A stretch of DNA of 64,000 nt from Azospirillum lipoferum (GCF_024170005.1 NZ_JALJXJ010000019.1:62001-126000); one strand, 5' to 3'; shown: positions 1 to 9,074, counted from the stretch's first letter. A program made the numbers and translations. Notes: generated by a model not told the origin, from the sequence alone.

Positions 1-321
1 CGGCGGGGCGCTGCGCCGCTCCATCAGCGCGCAGGCGGACTCCACCACCGCCTTGGGGTCGGAGGGGTCGTGCTCCCCGGCGCCGCGGCCCAGCACGATG
101 ACGGCGGCGTCGCTGCGGGCGCGCAGTTCCGCCAGGCCGGCGGGGCCGGCAAGCTCGCCCTCGACGATCAGCAGATCCCGGGGGGTTGCGGCGATCTCGG
201 CCAGGGCGGGCTCGACGCCTTCGACGCAGACGGTCTCCACGCCGCGCTCCTCCAGCAGAAGCTTCAGCAGAAGGCCCTGCGTCTGGGAACCCATGACAAC
301 CAGGGTGCGGTGTCCGTTCAT
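1..321 (-). CDS. Receiver-like protein, N-terminal part only (cut by window edge)
   Basis: The first 107 codons of a gene that runs off the left edge. It starts at an ATG sharing ATGA with the cheB stop, so it is translationally coupled to the chemosensory operon. The sequence has the alternating hydrophobic pattern of a response-regulator receiver, but it is degenerate: the acidic pair after strand 1 is replaced (LVVMGSQTQ) and the phosphoacceptor position reads LLIVEGEL, with Glu where Asp is expected. In Che3 clusters of Rhodospirillales a hybrid kinase with N-terminal receivers (CheS3) sits near cheB; in Wsp systems a GGDEF regulator follows. Which output domain is attached cannot be seen here. 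Confidence 0.7.
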   Translation of the reverse strand, partial: MNGHRTLVVMGSQTQGLLLKLLLEERGVETVCVEGVEPALAEIAATPRDLLIVEGELAGPAGLAELRARSDAAVIVLGRGAGEHDPSDPKAVVESACALMERRSAPP

Positions 322-1451
322 GACGCCATCTTATCGTCGGAGGTCAGTTGCAGCAGCCGTCCGGCCACCCGGTCGAGCGGCAGTTCCTCCACCGCACCGC
401 CCAGCCGCACCGCAGTGCCGGGCATGCTGTGGATCACCGCCGTGGAGGCGTGTTCGGCGATGGTGTAGGCGCCGGCCCGGTGCATCTCCACCAGCCCCCT
501 GGCACCGTCCTCGCCCATGCCGGTCAGCAGCACGCCGATGCCGGACGCGCCATAGGCGCGCGCCATCGACTGGAACAGCACCTCGCCCGAGGGGCGCTGG
601 CCGCACACCAGCGGGTCGGCCGACAGGCGCAGCGTGGCGCCGTCCGCCAGCAGGTGCCGATCACCCGGCGCGACATAGACCATGCCGGGCCGCGGCGTCA
701 GCCCCGCCTCCGCCAGCCGCACCGGCAGGGCGGAGACGGTGCCGAGCCAGCTGGCGAAGCCGGCCATGAAGGGGGCACCCATATGCTGGACCACGAAGAC
801 CGGCAGCGGGAAGTCGGCCGGCATGTCCTTCAGAATCTTCGCCAGCGCTGCCGGCCCGCCGGTGGAGGCGACGAGCCCGACCGCACGGAAGCGCCGGACC
901 CGGCCGTCGGCCGCCACCGCCTCGGCCGGCAGCCGGCCGTCCTGGGCCGGCGTTTCGCCCCCGCCGCCCGCCGCCGGCTTGGCACCGCGGGCGGAGATGC
1001 GGTGGCGGATCACCTTCACCTGGCTCATGATGACCAGCTGAGTGCAGAGATGGTGCGCCACCGTCTGGTAGTCGGCCCGCGCCATGCTGCCCGGCTTCTC
1101 CACCACCGCCAGCGCGCCGGCCTGCAAGGCCCGCATCGGGATGTCGAGGTCGCGCACGTCCGACGCCACCACCACGATCGGCAGCGGGTTCTGCCGCATG
1201 ATGCGGCTGGTCACCTCGAAGCCGTCGATGCCCGGCAGGCGGATGTCGAGCGACACCACGTCGGGAGCCATGCGCTCGATCATGCGCAGGGCCTGCTCGC
1301 CGGTGGAGGCGATGCCCGCCACCTCCAGCCGCGGGTCGGCGCTGATGACGTGGCTCAGCAGTTGCTGGATGACGGGGCTGTCCTCGACCACCAGCACGCG
1401 GATGCGACGGGTTCCGGTGGTGGGGATGCCGCTGTTCGCCGCTCCGCTCAC
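318..1451 (-). CDS. cheB: CheB, chemotaxis protein-glutamate methylesterase
   Basis: 377 aa, the normal length for CheB. It removes methyl groups from (and deamidates) receptor glutamates to adapt the signalling array in this operon. The N-terminal receiver (about residues 17-140) has the acidic pair VVEDSP and phospho-Asp at D69 (VVSLDIRLPG). The C-terminal methylesterase domain (about 190-370) shows the Ser-His-Asp triad context: VASTGGPAAL, VVQHMGAPF and LTGMGEDGARG. A Gly/Ala-rich linker joins them. It overlaps cheA by ATGA upstream and the receiver-like gene by ATGA downstream, so it is mid-operon. It is the WspF/CheB3 equivalent by position. Confidence 0.95.
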   Translation of the reverse strand: MSGAANSGIPTTGTRRIRVLVVEDSPVIQQLLSHVISADPRLEVAGIASTGEQALRMIERMAPDVVSLDIRLPGIDGFEVTSRIMRQNPLPIVVVASDVRDLDIPMRALQAGALAVVEKPGSMARADYQTVAHHLCTQLVIMSQVKVIRHRISARGAKPAAGGGGETPAQDGRLPAEAVAADGRVRRFRAVGLVASTGGPAALAKILKDMPADFPLPVFVVQHMGAPFMAGFASWLGTVSALPVRLAEAGLTPRPGMVYVAPGDRHLLADGATLRLSADPLVCGQRPSGEVLFQSMARAYGASGIGVLLTGMGEDGARGLVEMHRAGAYTIAEHASTAVIHSMPGTAVRLGGAVEELPLDRVAGRLLQLTSDDKMAS

Positions 1452-3676
1452 AGCAGCCGCCGGATGCCGGCCAGAAGCTCGTTCTGGTCGAAGCGCGTCT
1501 TGACGATGTAGGCGTCGGCGCCCAGGCGCAGGCCGCGTTCGCGGTCCTCGTCGCTGGCGCGCGAGGTGACGAGGATCACCGGGATCTCGGCCAGCCGCTT
1601 GTCCGCCTTCACCGCCTGCAACAGGGCGAAGCCGTCCATCCGGGGCATCTCGACGTCGCTGATGATCAGGCCAACCTCCATCCCTTCCGACAGGCGCTCC
1701 AGCGCCTCGCGTCCGTCGACGCAGAGCGTCACCCGATAACCATGGGCTTCGAGGATGCTCTTTTCCAGCGTGCGGGTGGTGATGCTGTCATCGACGACCA
1801 GGATATGCGCCCGGGCAGGGGTAACCTCTTCCGCCGGGCGTGCCGGGGCCGGCAGGGTGCTGCCGGGCAGCGGCATCAGGCCGGGAATGTTCAGCACCAG
1901 CGCCGGACCGCCATCGTCCATCAGCACGGTGCCGAGATAGCGGCCGGCATCGAGCCCGGTCTCCTCCGCCGCCGTCACCACCGTCTCGCGCGTGGCGACG
2001 AAGCGGTCGACGGCCAGCGCCAGCCGCCGGTCCGCCGCCCGCACCACGACCAGCGACAGCCCGCGCTCGGCGGACGGCACCACCGGCGCCTCCATGCCCA
2101 GCAGGGCGGCCAGCGAGGTGACGGGGACCTCCTCCTCCGCGATGCGGAGCATCGGCGTGCCGACGCCGGAGAACAGCGTCTCCGCACTGGCGGTGCGCAG
2201 CCGGACCACGTCGGCGGACGGGATCGCCAGGGTCTGGTCCTGCACGGCGACGAAGACCAGCCGCTGGCTGAGCAGGCTGAGCGGCACCTCGATGGTGACG
2301 GCGGTGCCGCCGCCGGGGCGGTCGGCGATGGTCAGGTTGCCCTGCAGCCGCTCCACCTCCCGCCGGGCGATGGCGAGGCCCATGCCGCGCCCGGCCAGCT
2401 CGGTGGTGTGGGAGGCGGTGGAGAAGCCGGGGTGGAACAGGAACTCGGTCAGCCGTTCCAGCGGCATCTCGTCGGCCGAGGACAGCTCGTCGGCATCGAT
2501 CAGGCCGCGCTCGGCCGCCTTGCGCAGGATGGCCGGGCGGTCCAGCCCGCGGCCGTCATCCTCGATGCGCAGGCGCAGGCGCGCGCCCTCCACCGAGGCG
2601 GCGATGGTGACGCGCGCCGCCGGCCGCTTGCCCAGCGCCAGCCGCTCCGCCGGCGTTTCGATGCCGTGGCTGATGGCGTTGCGGGCGATGTGCAGGATCG
2701 GGTCCTTCAGCCGTTGCAGGACGGTGCGGTCGGCCTCCACCTCCAGCCCGCGGACGTCGACCTCGACCTCCTTGCCCTCGGCCCGGCTGATGTCGCGGAC
2801 CATGCGGCCGAGGCCGCTCAGCTGGTTTTCCGCCGGCAGCATGCGCAGGCGCCGCATGTCCTGCTGGAAACCGCCGCCCCAGCGCCGCATCGACCACAAC
2901 AGCCGGTCGTGGCTGCGGTGCGCGCCGTCAAGCGCGCCGCCGAGCGCGCGGAAGCGGCGCTCGAACGCCATCAGGGCGGGCAGCGCACCGCGGCCGTCCA
3001 GCGCGTTGGCCCCCTTCCCTCCCAAGGCACCGCGACCGATCTGCACCCGCAGATGCCGCCATGCCCGGTCCAGCGCCCGCCATTCCTGACGCATCGCGCG
3101 AAGTTGCTCGCCGAGACCGGCCTGCGCCTCCACCTCCGGCAGCAGGGCCGAAGCGGTCTCCGACAGGCGCTCCAGCCCTTGTGCGGCGATGCGGACCAGG
3201 GCGGCGGTGTCGGCCTCGGTGGCGCGGTCACGCGGGCGCGCCGGGCGACGCTCCGGGTTGCGGACCGGGACTGTCGGGGCGGGGGCCGGGCTGCCGTTGC
3301 GGTCGCCGGCCAGCGCATCGAGGTCGGCAAGCACACCGGCCGTCTCCACCTCGCCACCGCCCTGGAGCGACCAGGCGACCAGATCCTCGATGGCGTCGAG
3401 CGAACGGCGGACCACGCCGACGGTGGCGGGGTCGAGCGCGATCTCGCCCTTCTGCACGGCGATGAAGGCGGCCTCCAGCCGGTGGGAGATCGCCTCCACC
3501 TCCGGCAGGTCGACGGCGCGGGCGGCGCCCTTCAGGCTGTGGGCACGCCGGTGGATGTCGACGAGGTCCGGCGGGGCACCCGTCGCCTCCGCCTCGCGAA
3601 GCATGTTGCGGATCGCGGAAAGATGGTCCTTGTGCTCCAGATCGAAGGCGGCGAGCAGGCGCTGGCGGATGTCCAT
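1448..3676 (-). CDS. cheA: CheA-receiver hybrid histidine kinase
   Basis: 742 aa. The kinase of an alternative chemosensory array, controlled by the receptor and CheW proteins encoded upstream. Domain order: Hpt (P1) at about 1-120 with phospho-His H46 (RRAHSLKGAA); linker and dimerisation helices; HATPase at about 300-470 with N box (HIARNAISHG), DDGRGLD and the GRGMGLAIA glycine box; CheW-like P5 at about 475-605; and a C-terminal receiver at about 625-742 with LVVDDS and phospho-Asp in IISDVEMPRMDG. A fused C-terminal receiver is typical of WspE and of Rhodospirillales CheA3, and not of the flagellar-swimming CheA. There is no separate cheY in the visible part, so the attached receiver may act as phosphate sink or output. 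Stop overlaps the cheB start. Confidence 0.95.
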   Translation of the reverse strand: MDIRQRLLAAFDLEHKDHLSAIRNMLREAEATGAPPDLVDIHRRAHSLKGAARAVDLPEVEAISHRLEAAFIAVQKGEIALDPATVGVVRRSLDAIEDLVAWSLQGGGEVETAGVLADLDALAGDRNGSPAPAPTVPVRNPERRPARPRDRATEADTAALVRIAAQGLERLSETASALLPEVEAQAGLGEQLRAMRQEWRALDRAWRHLRVQIGRGALGGKGANALDGRGALPALMAFERRFRALGGALDGAHRSHDRLLWSMRRWGGGFQQDMRRLRMLPAENQLSGLGRMVRDISRAEGKEVEVDVRGLEVEADRTVLQRLKDPILHIARNAISHGIETPAERLALGKRPAARVTIAASVEGARLRLRIEDDGRGLDRPAILRKAAERGLIDADELSSADEMPLERLTEFLFHPGFSTASHTTELAGRGMGLAIARREVERLQGNLTIADRPGGGTAVTIEVPLSLLSQRLVFVAVQDQTLAIPSADVVRLRTASAETLFSGVGTPMLRIAEEEVPVTSLAALLGMEAPVVPSAERGLSLVVVRAADRRLALAVDRFVATRETVVTAAEETGLDAGRYLGTVLMDDGGPALVLNIPGLMPLPGSTLPAPARPAEEVTPARAHILVVDDSITTRTLEKSILEAHGYRVTLCVDGREALERLSEGMEVGLIISDVEMPRMDGFALLQAVKADKRLAEIPVILVTSRASDEDRERGLRLGADAYIVKTRFDQNELLAGIRRLL

Positions 3677-3721
3677 CAGGGGCTCCGCGAGCGGATGGAG
3701 TTGGACGCGGAGAGGCTAGGT

Positions 3722-3892
3722 CCCCTCTCCCCCCCGGGGAGAGGGTTAGGGTGAGGGGGATGCGTGGCAGGAATTTTGGGAAAGGCACGCGGTGCATCCC
3801 CCTCACCCCGACCCTCTCCCCGCCTTTCGGCGAAGCTTCGCTTCGCCTGTCGGCAACGCGAGCTTTGCTCGCGTTGGGGGGGAGAGGGGGAA
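3722..3892. repeat. Bipartite REP-like inverted repeat, copy 1
   Basis: Between mcp and cheA. The left unit begins CCCCTCTCCCCC and ends GGGTGAGGGGGA. The right unit is its inverse (CCCCCTCACCCCGACCCTCT ... GGGAGAGGGGG). The two units are separated by about 30 bases. The loop of the right unit carries an extra insertion of about 55 bases holding two further hairpins (GGCGAAG/CTTCGCC and AACGCGAGC/GCTCGCGTT). Copies 2 and 3 lie at 21823-21939 and 58791-58932 without this insertion. The element sits inside an operon between two co-directional genes, so it may affect mRNA processing or relative expression of mcp and cheA. Confidence 0.85.
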
Positions 3893-3917
3893 AAGCGCTG
3901 GTTTCGGAGGCGCATCG

Positions 3918-5606
3918 TCACACCTGATAATTCCGCACCGCCTCGACCAGACCCTGGCCGAGGTTGTTCAGGTTGGCGGCGGCACCCTCCAGCTGGCGGG
4001 TGCCGGCGGCGGTCTGGCTGCTGGCTTCGCGGATGTTCTGAAGCGCCTGGATCACCTGCTCCAGACCGATCTGCTGCTGGTTGGTGCCGGCGACGATCTG
4101 CTGGAAGGCCAGCACGCTCTCCTGGATGTTCTCGGCCATGGTGCGGATGGTCGACTGGGTGGCGTCGGTCTGGCGCTTGCCGGCGGCGACGCGCTTCACC
4201 GCCTCCTCCGTCAGCATGACCGACGCGTTGATGCCGTGCTGGATCTCCGACAGGTTGGAACGGACCTGGGCGGTCGCCTCCTTCGACTGGTCGGCGAGGC
4301 TCTTGATCTCGCCGGCGACGATGGAGAAGGTGCGGCCATGCTCGCCGGCCGCCGCCGCCTCGATGGCGGCGTTCAGCGCCAGCAGGTGGCAGCGCTCGGC
4401 GATGTCGTTCACCGTCACGATGATCTCGCCGATCGCCTGGGTGCGCTCGGACAGCATGACGATGTTCTCGGCCACCGCCTCCGCCTGTTCACGGATGGCG
4501 TCCATCGCCTGGATGGTGTCGTCCACCGCCTTCATGCCGGAATGGCTGGAGGCCGCCACCGTCTGGGCGCCATGGGCGACGTCCTGGGCGCGGCGGTTGA
4601 TCTGGGCGCCGGATTCGGTGATCTCCGACAGGGTGGCCGTGGTCTGCTCCACCGCCGCCAGCTGTTCGGCGACGCTGGCCGACTGCTGCTGGGTGGAGGC
4701 GCGGATCTGGGCGGTGGCGGCATGGACGCTCTCGGCCGTCTCCCGCGTGGTGCGGGCCATCGACTTCAGCCGGCCGGCCATCTCGTTCAGATGCTGGCCC
4801 AGGATGGCGAGTTCATCCTTGCCGGCGATCATGATCTCCTGCGTCAGGTCGCCGTGGCCGATCCTGGTGACGAAGTCGATGGCACGGCCGAGGCGGCGGG
4901 TGATGGAGCTGCCGATCAGATAGGCGACCGCCACCGCGATCAGGAAGACGACGACCAGCGCGATGACCGAGGACTGGATGGCGGAGTTGTAGATTGCCCG
5001 GATGTCGTCGCGGCCGGCGGCGGTCAGATGGTCGATGGCGGTCTGGGCGGCGTCGATGCGCTGCTCCATCACCTTGCGCAGCTCGTCCACCCGCTGGCGG
5101 CGTTGCAGCGCGTCGGCGATCTGGTTGCGCTCCAGCAGGGTGTAGATGGTCCGCGCCTCGTCCCCCACCGCACCGATGGCGCGGTTCATCTCGTTCACCG
5201 AGGTGTCCAGCTCCACCCAGCCCTTGCGGCGGTTGTCGGTCACGCTGCTGGCGGACCGATCCGCCACCATCGCGCGCAGCCGGCCCAGCGTGTCGCGCAG
5301 CTTCATCCCAACCTCGTCGTAATGACGATGCACCGGCAGCAGCAGGTTCGGGATGTCGGCGACACGTCCTTCGGCATTGGCAATGGCCACCGCGTTCAGC
5401 GCCGTCTCGCGCGTGCTGCGCAGCTCCGCCTGAAGGTTGCCGACTTCGGTCACCATGTCGGCGGCCTCGGTGTCGTAGGTCGAGACTGCCATGATGACCG
5501 ACAGCGCGTCGGAAAAGCGCGACATCTGGTAGAGCGCCAGCAGGGCGGTCAGGACGCAGACCACGCCGAATCCCAGGACCAGCTTGTGGGCGACTTTCAT
5601 GTTCAT
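3918..5606 (-). CDS. Methyl-accepting chemotaxis protein
   Basis: 562 aa transmembrane chemoreceptor that should control the CheA encoded downstream. TM1 is at about residues 8-28, followed by an extracytoplasmic helical domain of about 150 residues (4HB-like), TM2 at about 185-208 (SSVIALVVVFLIAVAVAYLI), HAMP, and a long cytoplasmic coiled coil. The hairpin tip reads HLLALNAAIEAAAAGEHGRT, a recognisable but divergent version of the usual LLALNAAVEAARAGEQGRGF tip. No C-terminal CheR-tethering pentapeptide; the protein ends VEAVRNYQV. Two starts are equally plausible: ATG at 5606 (GGAG 7 bases upstream) and ATG at 5600 (AGGA 6 bases upstream). The gap to upstream cheW is 47 bases. Confidence 0.93.
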   Translation of the reverse strand: MNMKVAHKLVLGFGVVCVLTALLALYQMSRFSDALSVIMAVSTYDTEAADMVTEVGNLQAELRSTRETALNAVAIANAEGRVADIPNLLLPVHRHYDEVGMKLRDTLGRLRAMVADRSASSVTDNRRKGWVELDTSVNEMNRAIGAVGDEARTIYTLLERNQIADALQRRQRVDELRKVMEQRIDAAQTAIDHLTAAGRDDIRAIYNSAIQSSVIALVVVFLIAVAVAYLIGSSITRRLGRAIDFVTRIGHGDLTQEIMIAGKDELAILGQHLNEMAGRLKSMARTTRETAESVHAATAQIRASTQQQSASVAEQLAAVEQTTATLSEITESGAQINRRAQDVAHGAQTVAASSHSGMKAVDDTIQAMDAIREQAEAVAENIVMLSERTQAIGEIIVTVNDIAERCHLLALNAAIEAAAAGEHGRTFSIVAGEIKSLADQSKEATAQVRSNLSEIQHGINASVMLTEEAVKRVAAGKRQTDATQSTIRTMAENIQESVLAFQQIVAGTNQQQIGLEQVIQALQNIREASSQTAAGTRQLEGAAANLNNLGQGLVEAVRNYQV

Positions 5607-5653
5607 TCCTGTGCTCCGGCCCCGGATGGCTCTTGAGTTGGATCGGTCGTTCT

Positions 5654-6346
5654 TCAGGTCTTCACGGCGTCGAGCAGGGCGGTCATGTCGAGGATCGCCA
5701 TGCGCTCCGCGGTGATCGCCCGGATCAGAGGGCCGGCCTCCGCCGGAGCTGCGGCGCCCGGCGCCCGGATGTCGGCCACCCGCTCCACCTCGCGCAGGCG
5801 CAGGGCGGCCGGACGGCCGGCACCGGTGCGCAGCACGATGGCGTAACCGGTCTGGTCGGCTTCGGCGCTGCCGGCGGCCCCCCGCAGGGAGGGCCCGCTG
5901 CACAGCCGGTCGAGGTCGAACAGCCGCATCACCCGGCCGGCGACGGCGATCACCCCCAGCACGGCGGGCGGCGCCCCGGGCACGCGGGCCAGCCGCGGCA
6001 TCGGCACGATATGGCCGAGATGGCGCAGTTCCAGCCCATAGAGCGTCTCCACCCCGCGCGCGACCAGCATGGGCGTGCCGATGCCCGCCTCGCCGTCGAT
6101 CAGGTCGCCGGTCTGCGGCGTCGCGGCCAGCTCCTCCGCCCGGCGGGCCAATACGGCGTCGGCCCAGGGGCCGCGGCCGGCGAAGGTCGCCTCAAGGTCG
6201 GCGGTGCGGCGCGCCAGCTTCTCGCGCACCGCCTCCCAGTCTATGGAAACTCGGGCGGATGCCCGGACGGCGGCGCGGTCGGGCGATGCGCTGTCGAGGG
6301 CGGCGATGAGCGGCGCGGCACCGGCGCCGGCAAGGGTCTCGTCCAT
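5654..6346 (-). CDS. cheW: CheW-like coupling protein with N-terminal extension
   Basis: 230 aa. Couples receptors to CheA. The CheW fold occupies about residues 85-230 (MLVARGVETLYGLELRHLGHI ... GVIAVAGRVMRLFDLDRL ... ILDMTALLDAVKT). About 80 additional N-terminal residues, mostly helical (WEAVREKLARRTADLEATF), precede it, which is the layout of WspD-type CheW proteins. The start ATG shares one base with the TGA stop of cheR (TGATG), indicating coupled translation. Second of two CheW proteins in the operon. Confidence 0.88.
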   Translation of the reverse strand: MDETLAGAGAAPLIAALDSASPDRAAVRASARVSIDWEAVREKLARRTADLEATFAGRGPWADAVLARRAEELAATPQTGDLIDGEAGIGTPMLVARGVETLYGLELRHLGHIVPMPRLARVPGAPPAVLGVIAVAGRVMRLFDLDRLCSGPSLRGAAGSAEADQTGYAIVLRTGAGRPAALRLREVERVADIRAPGAAAPAEAGPLIRAITAERMAILDMTALLDAVKT

Positions 6347-7776
6347 CAGCCCTCCTCACCGGTCAGCCAGAGGTCGAGCATACCGCGCAGTTCCTGCACG
6401 GTCAGGCCGCCGCCCTCCGTCACCGCCTCGCCGTCGGGACGGCTTTCCAGCGCCTCGCGCGCGTTGCGGAAATGGCGCTGGGCCGGCAGCAGCCGGCCGC
6501 GCCGCCAATAGGCCAGTGCCAGATGATAGTCGGCCAGGACGAAGCGCGGGTCGAGATACAAGGCGCGCTTGAAGGCCGCCACCGGGTCGCCGACGCCAAG
6601 CTCCTCCTCCACCAGCCCCAGGTGATAGTGGGCGGCGGGGTCGAGCCGCTGCGCCTCCACCCGCGCCAGACAGGCTTCCAGCACGGAGGAGCGCTCGTTG
6701 GTCTCGGCCGTGTCCGGCGGGGTGGGGTCCGCGGGCGGGGCCGCCGGGGCCGCCCTGCGGGTGCGCGGGACCGACGCAGGCTGGGTGGTGTCGGTCGCGG
6801 GCTTCGCGGCAGGCTTGCCGGCGCGGCGCGACGCGATCCCGGTGGCCGGTGCGACCGGCAGGAGGCTGGCGGTGGAACTGCGGCTCACCGCAGCCGTTGC
6901 CGGCGTGTCGGGTTGCTTGCGATAGAGCGTGGCGCCGGGGACCGACACCGGAATGAACAGCTCGTTCATCTGCGGACCGGCCTCGGCATGGCCGACCACC
7001 AGCCATCCCCCCTCGGCCAGTGCCTTGTGCAGGTCGCCCAGCAGCCGGTGCCGCGTCGCCTCGTCGAAATAGATCATGACGTTGCGGCACAGGATGATGT
7101 CGAAATGCCCGATCCCGTGCGGATATGAGGGAATCGTCCCATCCACGAGGTTGAAGGGCATGAAGCTGGTCCATTGCCGGTATTTCGGCTTCACCGACCA
7201 CAGCTTGTCCTCGCGGTCGAAGCAGGCCTCCAGCGTATCCGGCGACAGGCCGCGCACCGCCCAGTCGCCATAGGCGCCGCGCCGCGCCTGCTCCAGGAAG
7301 GCGCCGTTGATGTCGGTGCCGAGGATATGGACCTGCCAGCCTTCCAACTGGGCGGCGAAATGCTGCTTCAGCAGGATTTCGAGGGTGTAGGCCTCCGGCC
7401 CGATGGAGCAGCCGGCACTCCAGATCCGCAGCAGGCGGCTCGACTGGTTGCGGCGCAGGCATTCGGGGATGGCGACGGCACGCAGCGCGTCGAACTGTTC
7501 GATGTAGCGGAAGAAGAAGGTCTCCCCCACCGCCAGCTCGTTGATCAGTCCCTGATATTCGGCGCCGCCCGGTCCCTCCGCCTCCAGCGCCGCCAGATAG
7601 CCGGCGACCGTGGCGATGCGGCCGAAGGGCAGCCGGCGGTTGATCCGTTCGGCGAAGGCGGAATCCTTGTCGGCGTAATAGGCAAGGCCGGTGGCATCGA
7701 TCACCATCGCCTTCAGGCGCGGGAAATGCGGGTCGCGGCGGATCGCCTCGATCGTCGCGGCGGAACTGGACATCAT
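6346..7776 (-). CDS. cheR: CheR methyltransferase with C-terminal TPR region
   Basis: 476 aa. S-adenosylmethionine-dependent methyltransferase that methylates receptor glutamates. An N-terminal helical domain (about 1-80) is followed by the methyltransferase domain with IWSAGCSIGPEAYTL, HILGTDINGAFLEQAR and FDIILCRNVMIYFD (to about 275). A Pro/Ala/Thr-rich linker (about 285-370) leads to a TPR-like helical region (about 375-460, HYHLGLVEEELGVGDPVAAF and similar). The CheR-TPR arrangement is characteristic of WspC and of other non-flagellar chemosensory systems. The start ATGATG overlaps the stop of the upstream cheW. Confidence 0.93.
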   Translation of the reverse strand: MMSSSAATIEAIRRDPHFPRLKAMVIDATGLAYYADKDSAFAERINRRLPFGRIATVAGYLAALEAEGPGGAEYQGLINELAVGETFFFRYIEQFDALRAVAIPECLRRNQSSRLLRIWSAGCSIGPEAYTLEILLKQHFAAQLEGWQVHILGTDINGAFLEQARRGAYGDWAVRGLSPDTLEACFDREDKLWSVKPKYRQWTSFMPFNLVDGTIPSYPHGIGHFDIILCRNVMIYFDEATRHRLLGDLHKALAEGGWLVVGHAEAGPQMNELFIPVSVPGATLYRKQPDTPATAAVSRSSTASLLPVAPATGIASRRAGKPAAKPATDTTQPASVPRTRRAAPAAPPADPTPPDTAETNERSSVLEACLARVEAQRLDPAAHYHLGLVEEELGVGDPVAAFKRALYLDPRFVLADYHLALAYWRRGRLLPAQRHFRNAREALESRPDGEAVTEGGGLTVQELRGMLDLWLTGEEG

Positions 7777-8456
7777 GCGCCGCCGTCCCCGGCGGCTGCC
7801 GTGTCTTGAGGAGCCGCATCGTCCATATCGGCATCAGCGGGATCGGCGGGGACCTGCCACTGCGCCAGCCGCCGTTCCGCCACCGCGCGAAAGGCGTCGA
7901 GCAGCCGGCCCTCCGCCTCGTTCAGCAGCCGGTCGGGGTCGAGCAGGGTCACGCTGCCGCCGCGGCCGGTCACCCGGTCCGGAAAGGCGCCGGCGGCACA
8001 GCCGTTGAAGCTCAGCGACGGATCGGACGGCGTGCGCTCCCTCGGATCGACCAGCGTGCCGCCATGGACCTGATCGGCCAGCAGCGCCGCCGGCCGGCCC
8101 TGCCACGTGACGAGGAGAAGCGGCGAATAGAGGCCCGGCGCCGATCCGCCGGCCCCGGGATCGAACCGGACGAGATCGAGCAGGACATCCAGGCGCAGGA
8201 CCGGCACCACCTCCCCCTGATAGCGGAACACGCCTTCCACCGGCAGCGGTGCCGTCGGCAGGCGGTCCAGCCGCGGCAACGGCAGGAAGCGCCGCACGGC
8301 TTCCGCCGGCAGCGCCAGAGCTTGCCCGGCGACCGAAAACACGATGCAACGGAATGGCGACAGCATCGACGTGCTTTGGGAGGTGCCCTGGGAGGTCCTG
8401 TGCGCGGGGAGTGGTGACATCCGTCCGTCGATAGCCTGGAATCCGACCGGGAACAT
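7773..8456 (-). CDS. cheW: CheW-like coupling protein, first gene of the chemosensory operon
   Basis: Up to 227 aa. The CheW domain spans about residues 33-180 (CIVFSVAGQALALPAEAVRRFLPLP ... GVFRYQGEVVPVLRLDVLLDL), followed by a tail of about 45 residues ending in an acidic stretch (DPADADMDDAA). In-frame starts exist at 8456, 8420 and 8366. None has a strong ribosome site, so the N terminus is uncertain; the domain itself begins only after the 8366 ATG. The promoter must lie in the 150-base gap shared with the divergent MaoC gene. By order this corresponds to WspB/CheW3a. Confidence 0.85.
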   Translation of the reverse strand: MFPVGFQAIDGRMSPLPAHRTSQGTSQSTSMLSPFRCIVFSVAGQALALPAEAVRRFLPLPRLDRLPTAPLPVEGVFRYQGEVVPVLRLDVLLDLVRFDPGAGGSAPGLYSPLLLVTWQGRPAALLADQVHGGTLVDPRERTPSDPSLSFNGCAAGAFPDRVTGRGGSVTLLDPDRLLNEAEGRLLDAFRAVAERRLAQWQVPADPADADMDDAAPQDTAAAGDGGA

Positions 8457-8606
8457 GCCCGATCACGACCGGAATGCGAATTACGCCAAAGGTTTACGCC
8501 GTAGGACCTATGCCCTGGCCGGAGGCCGCCCTGCCCTTTGACGGACGATCCCGGCAGGCTACTCTTCGCCTGCAACGACAAGACGACCTGAAGGGAAAAC
8601 GAGACG

Positions 8607-9074
8607 ATGTCCGGCCGCCATTTCGAGGATTTCCGCATCGGCGACGTGTTCCAGTCGGAGGGGGCGACCCTGACCGAGAGCCAGATCATGGATTTCGCCC
8701 TGCGCTTCGACCCGCAGCCCTTCCACATCGACGCGGCGGCGGCGGCGGACGGGCCGTTCCAGGGGTTGATCGCCAGCGGCTTCCACACGCTGTCGCTGAC
8801 CTTCCGGCTGTTCCGCGACACCGGGCTGATCACCGGCACCAGCCTGGGCGGGTCGGGCATGGACGAGTTGCGCTGGCTGCGGCCGGTGCGGCCCGGCGAC
8901 ACCATCCGCGTCCGGGTGGAGGTGGTGGAGACGATCCCGTCGCGCCGCGGCGGCCGCGGCACCGTGCGGCTGGCCTACACCACGCTGAACCAGCGCGGCG
9001 AGCCGGTGATGACCTGCATCATGAACCACATCGTCGCCGGACGGAGCGGTGCGGAGCCGACGATCGCCATATGA
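8607..9074 (+). CDS. MaoC-family (R)-hydratase-like protein
   Basis: 155 aa hot-dog-fold protein, likely an enoyl-CoA hydratase or related acyl-thioester dehydratase. The R-hydratase signature is present: FDPQPFHID with the catalytic pair D35 and H40, followed by GLIASGFHT. The start ATG has a purine-rich site (GAAGGGAAAACGAG) upstream. The true acyl substrate cannot be told from sequence. It is divergent from the chemosensory operon and followed 53 bases later by a methyltransferase gene on the same strand. Confidence 0.88.
   Translation: MSGRHFEDFRIGDVFQSEGATLTESQIMDFALRFDPQPFHIDAAAAADGPFQGLIASGFHTLSLTFRLFRDTGLITGTSLGGSGMDELRWLRPVRPGDTIRVRVEVVETIPSRRGGRGTVRLAYTTLNQRGEPVMTCIMNHIVAGRSGAEPTIAI

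Noticed and set aside
3722-3892. CRISPR array or insertion sequence suggested by repeated G/C runs
   Set aside because: Only two inverse units per locus, no regularly spaced direct repeats, no cas or transposase gene; fits a REP-like element.
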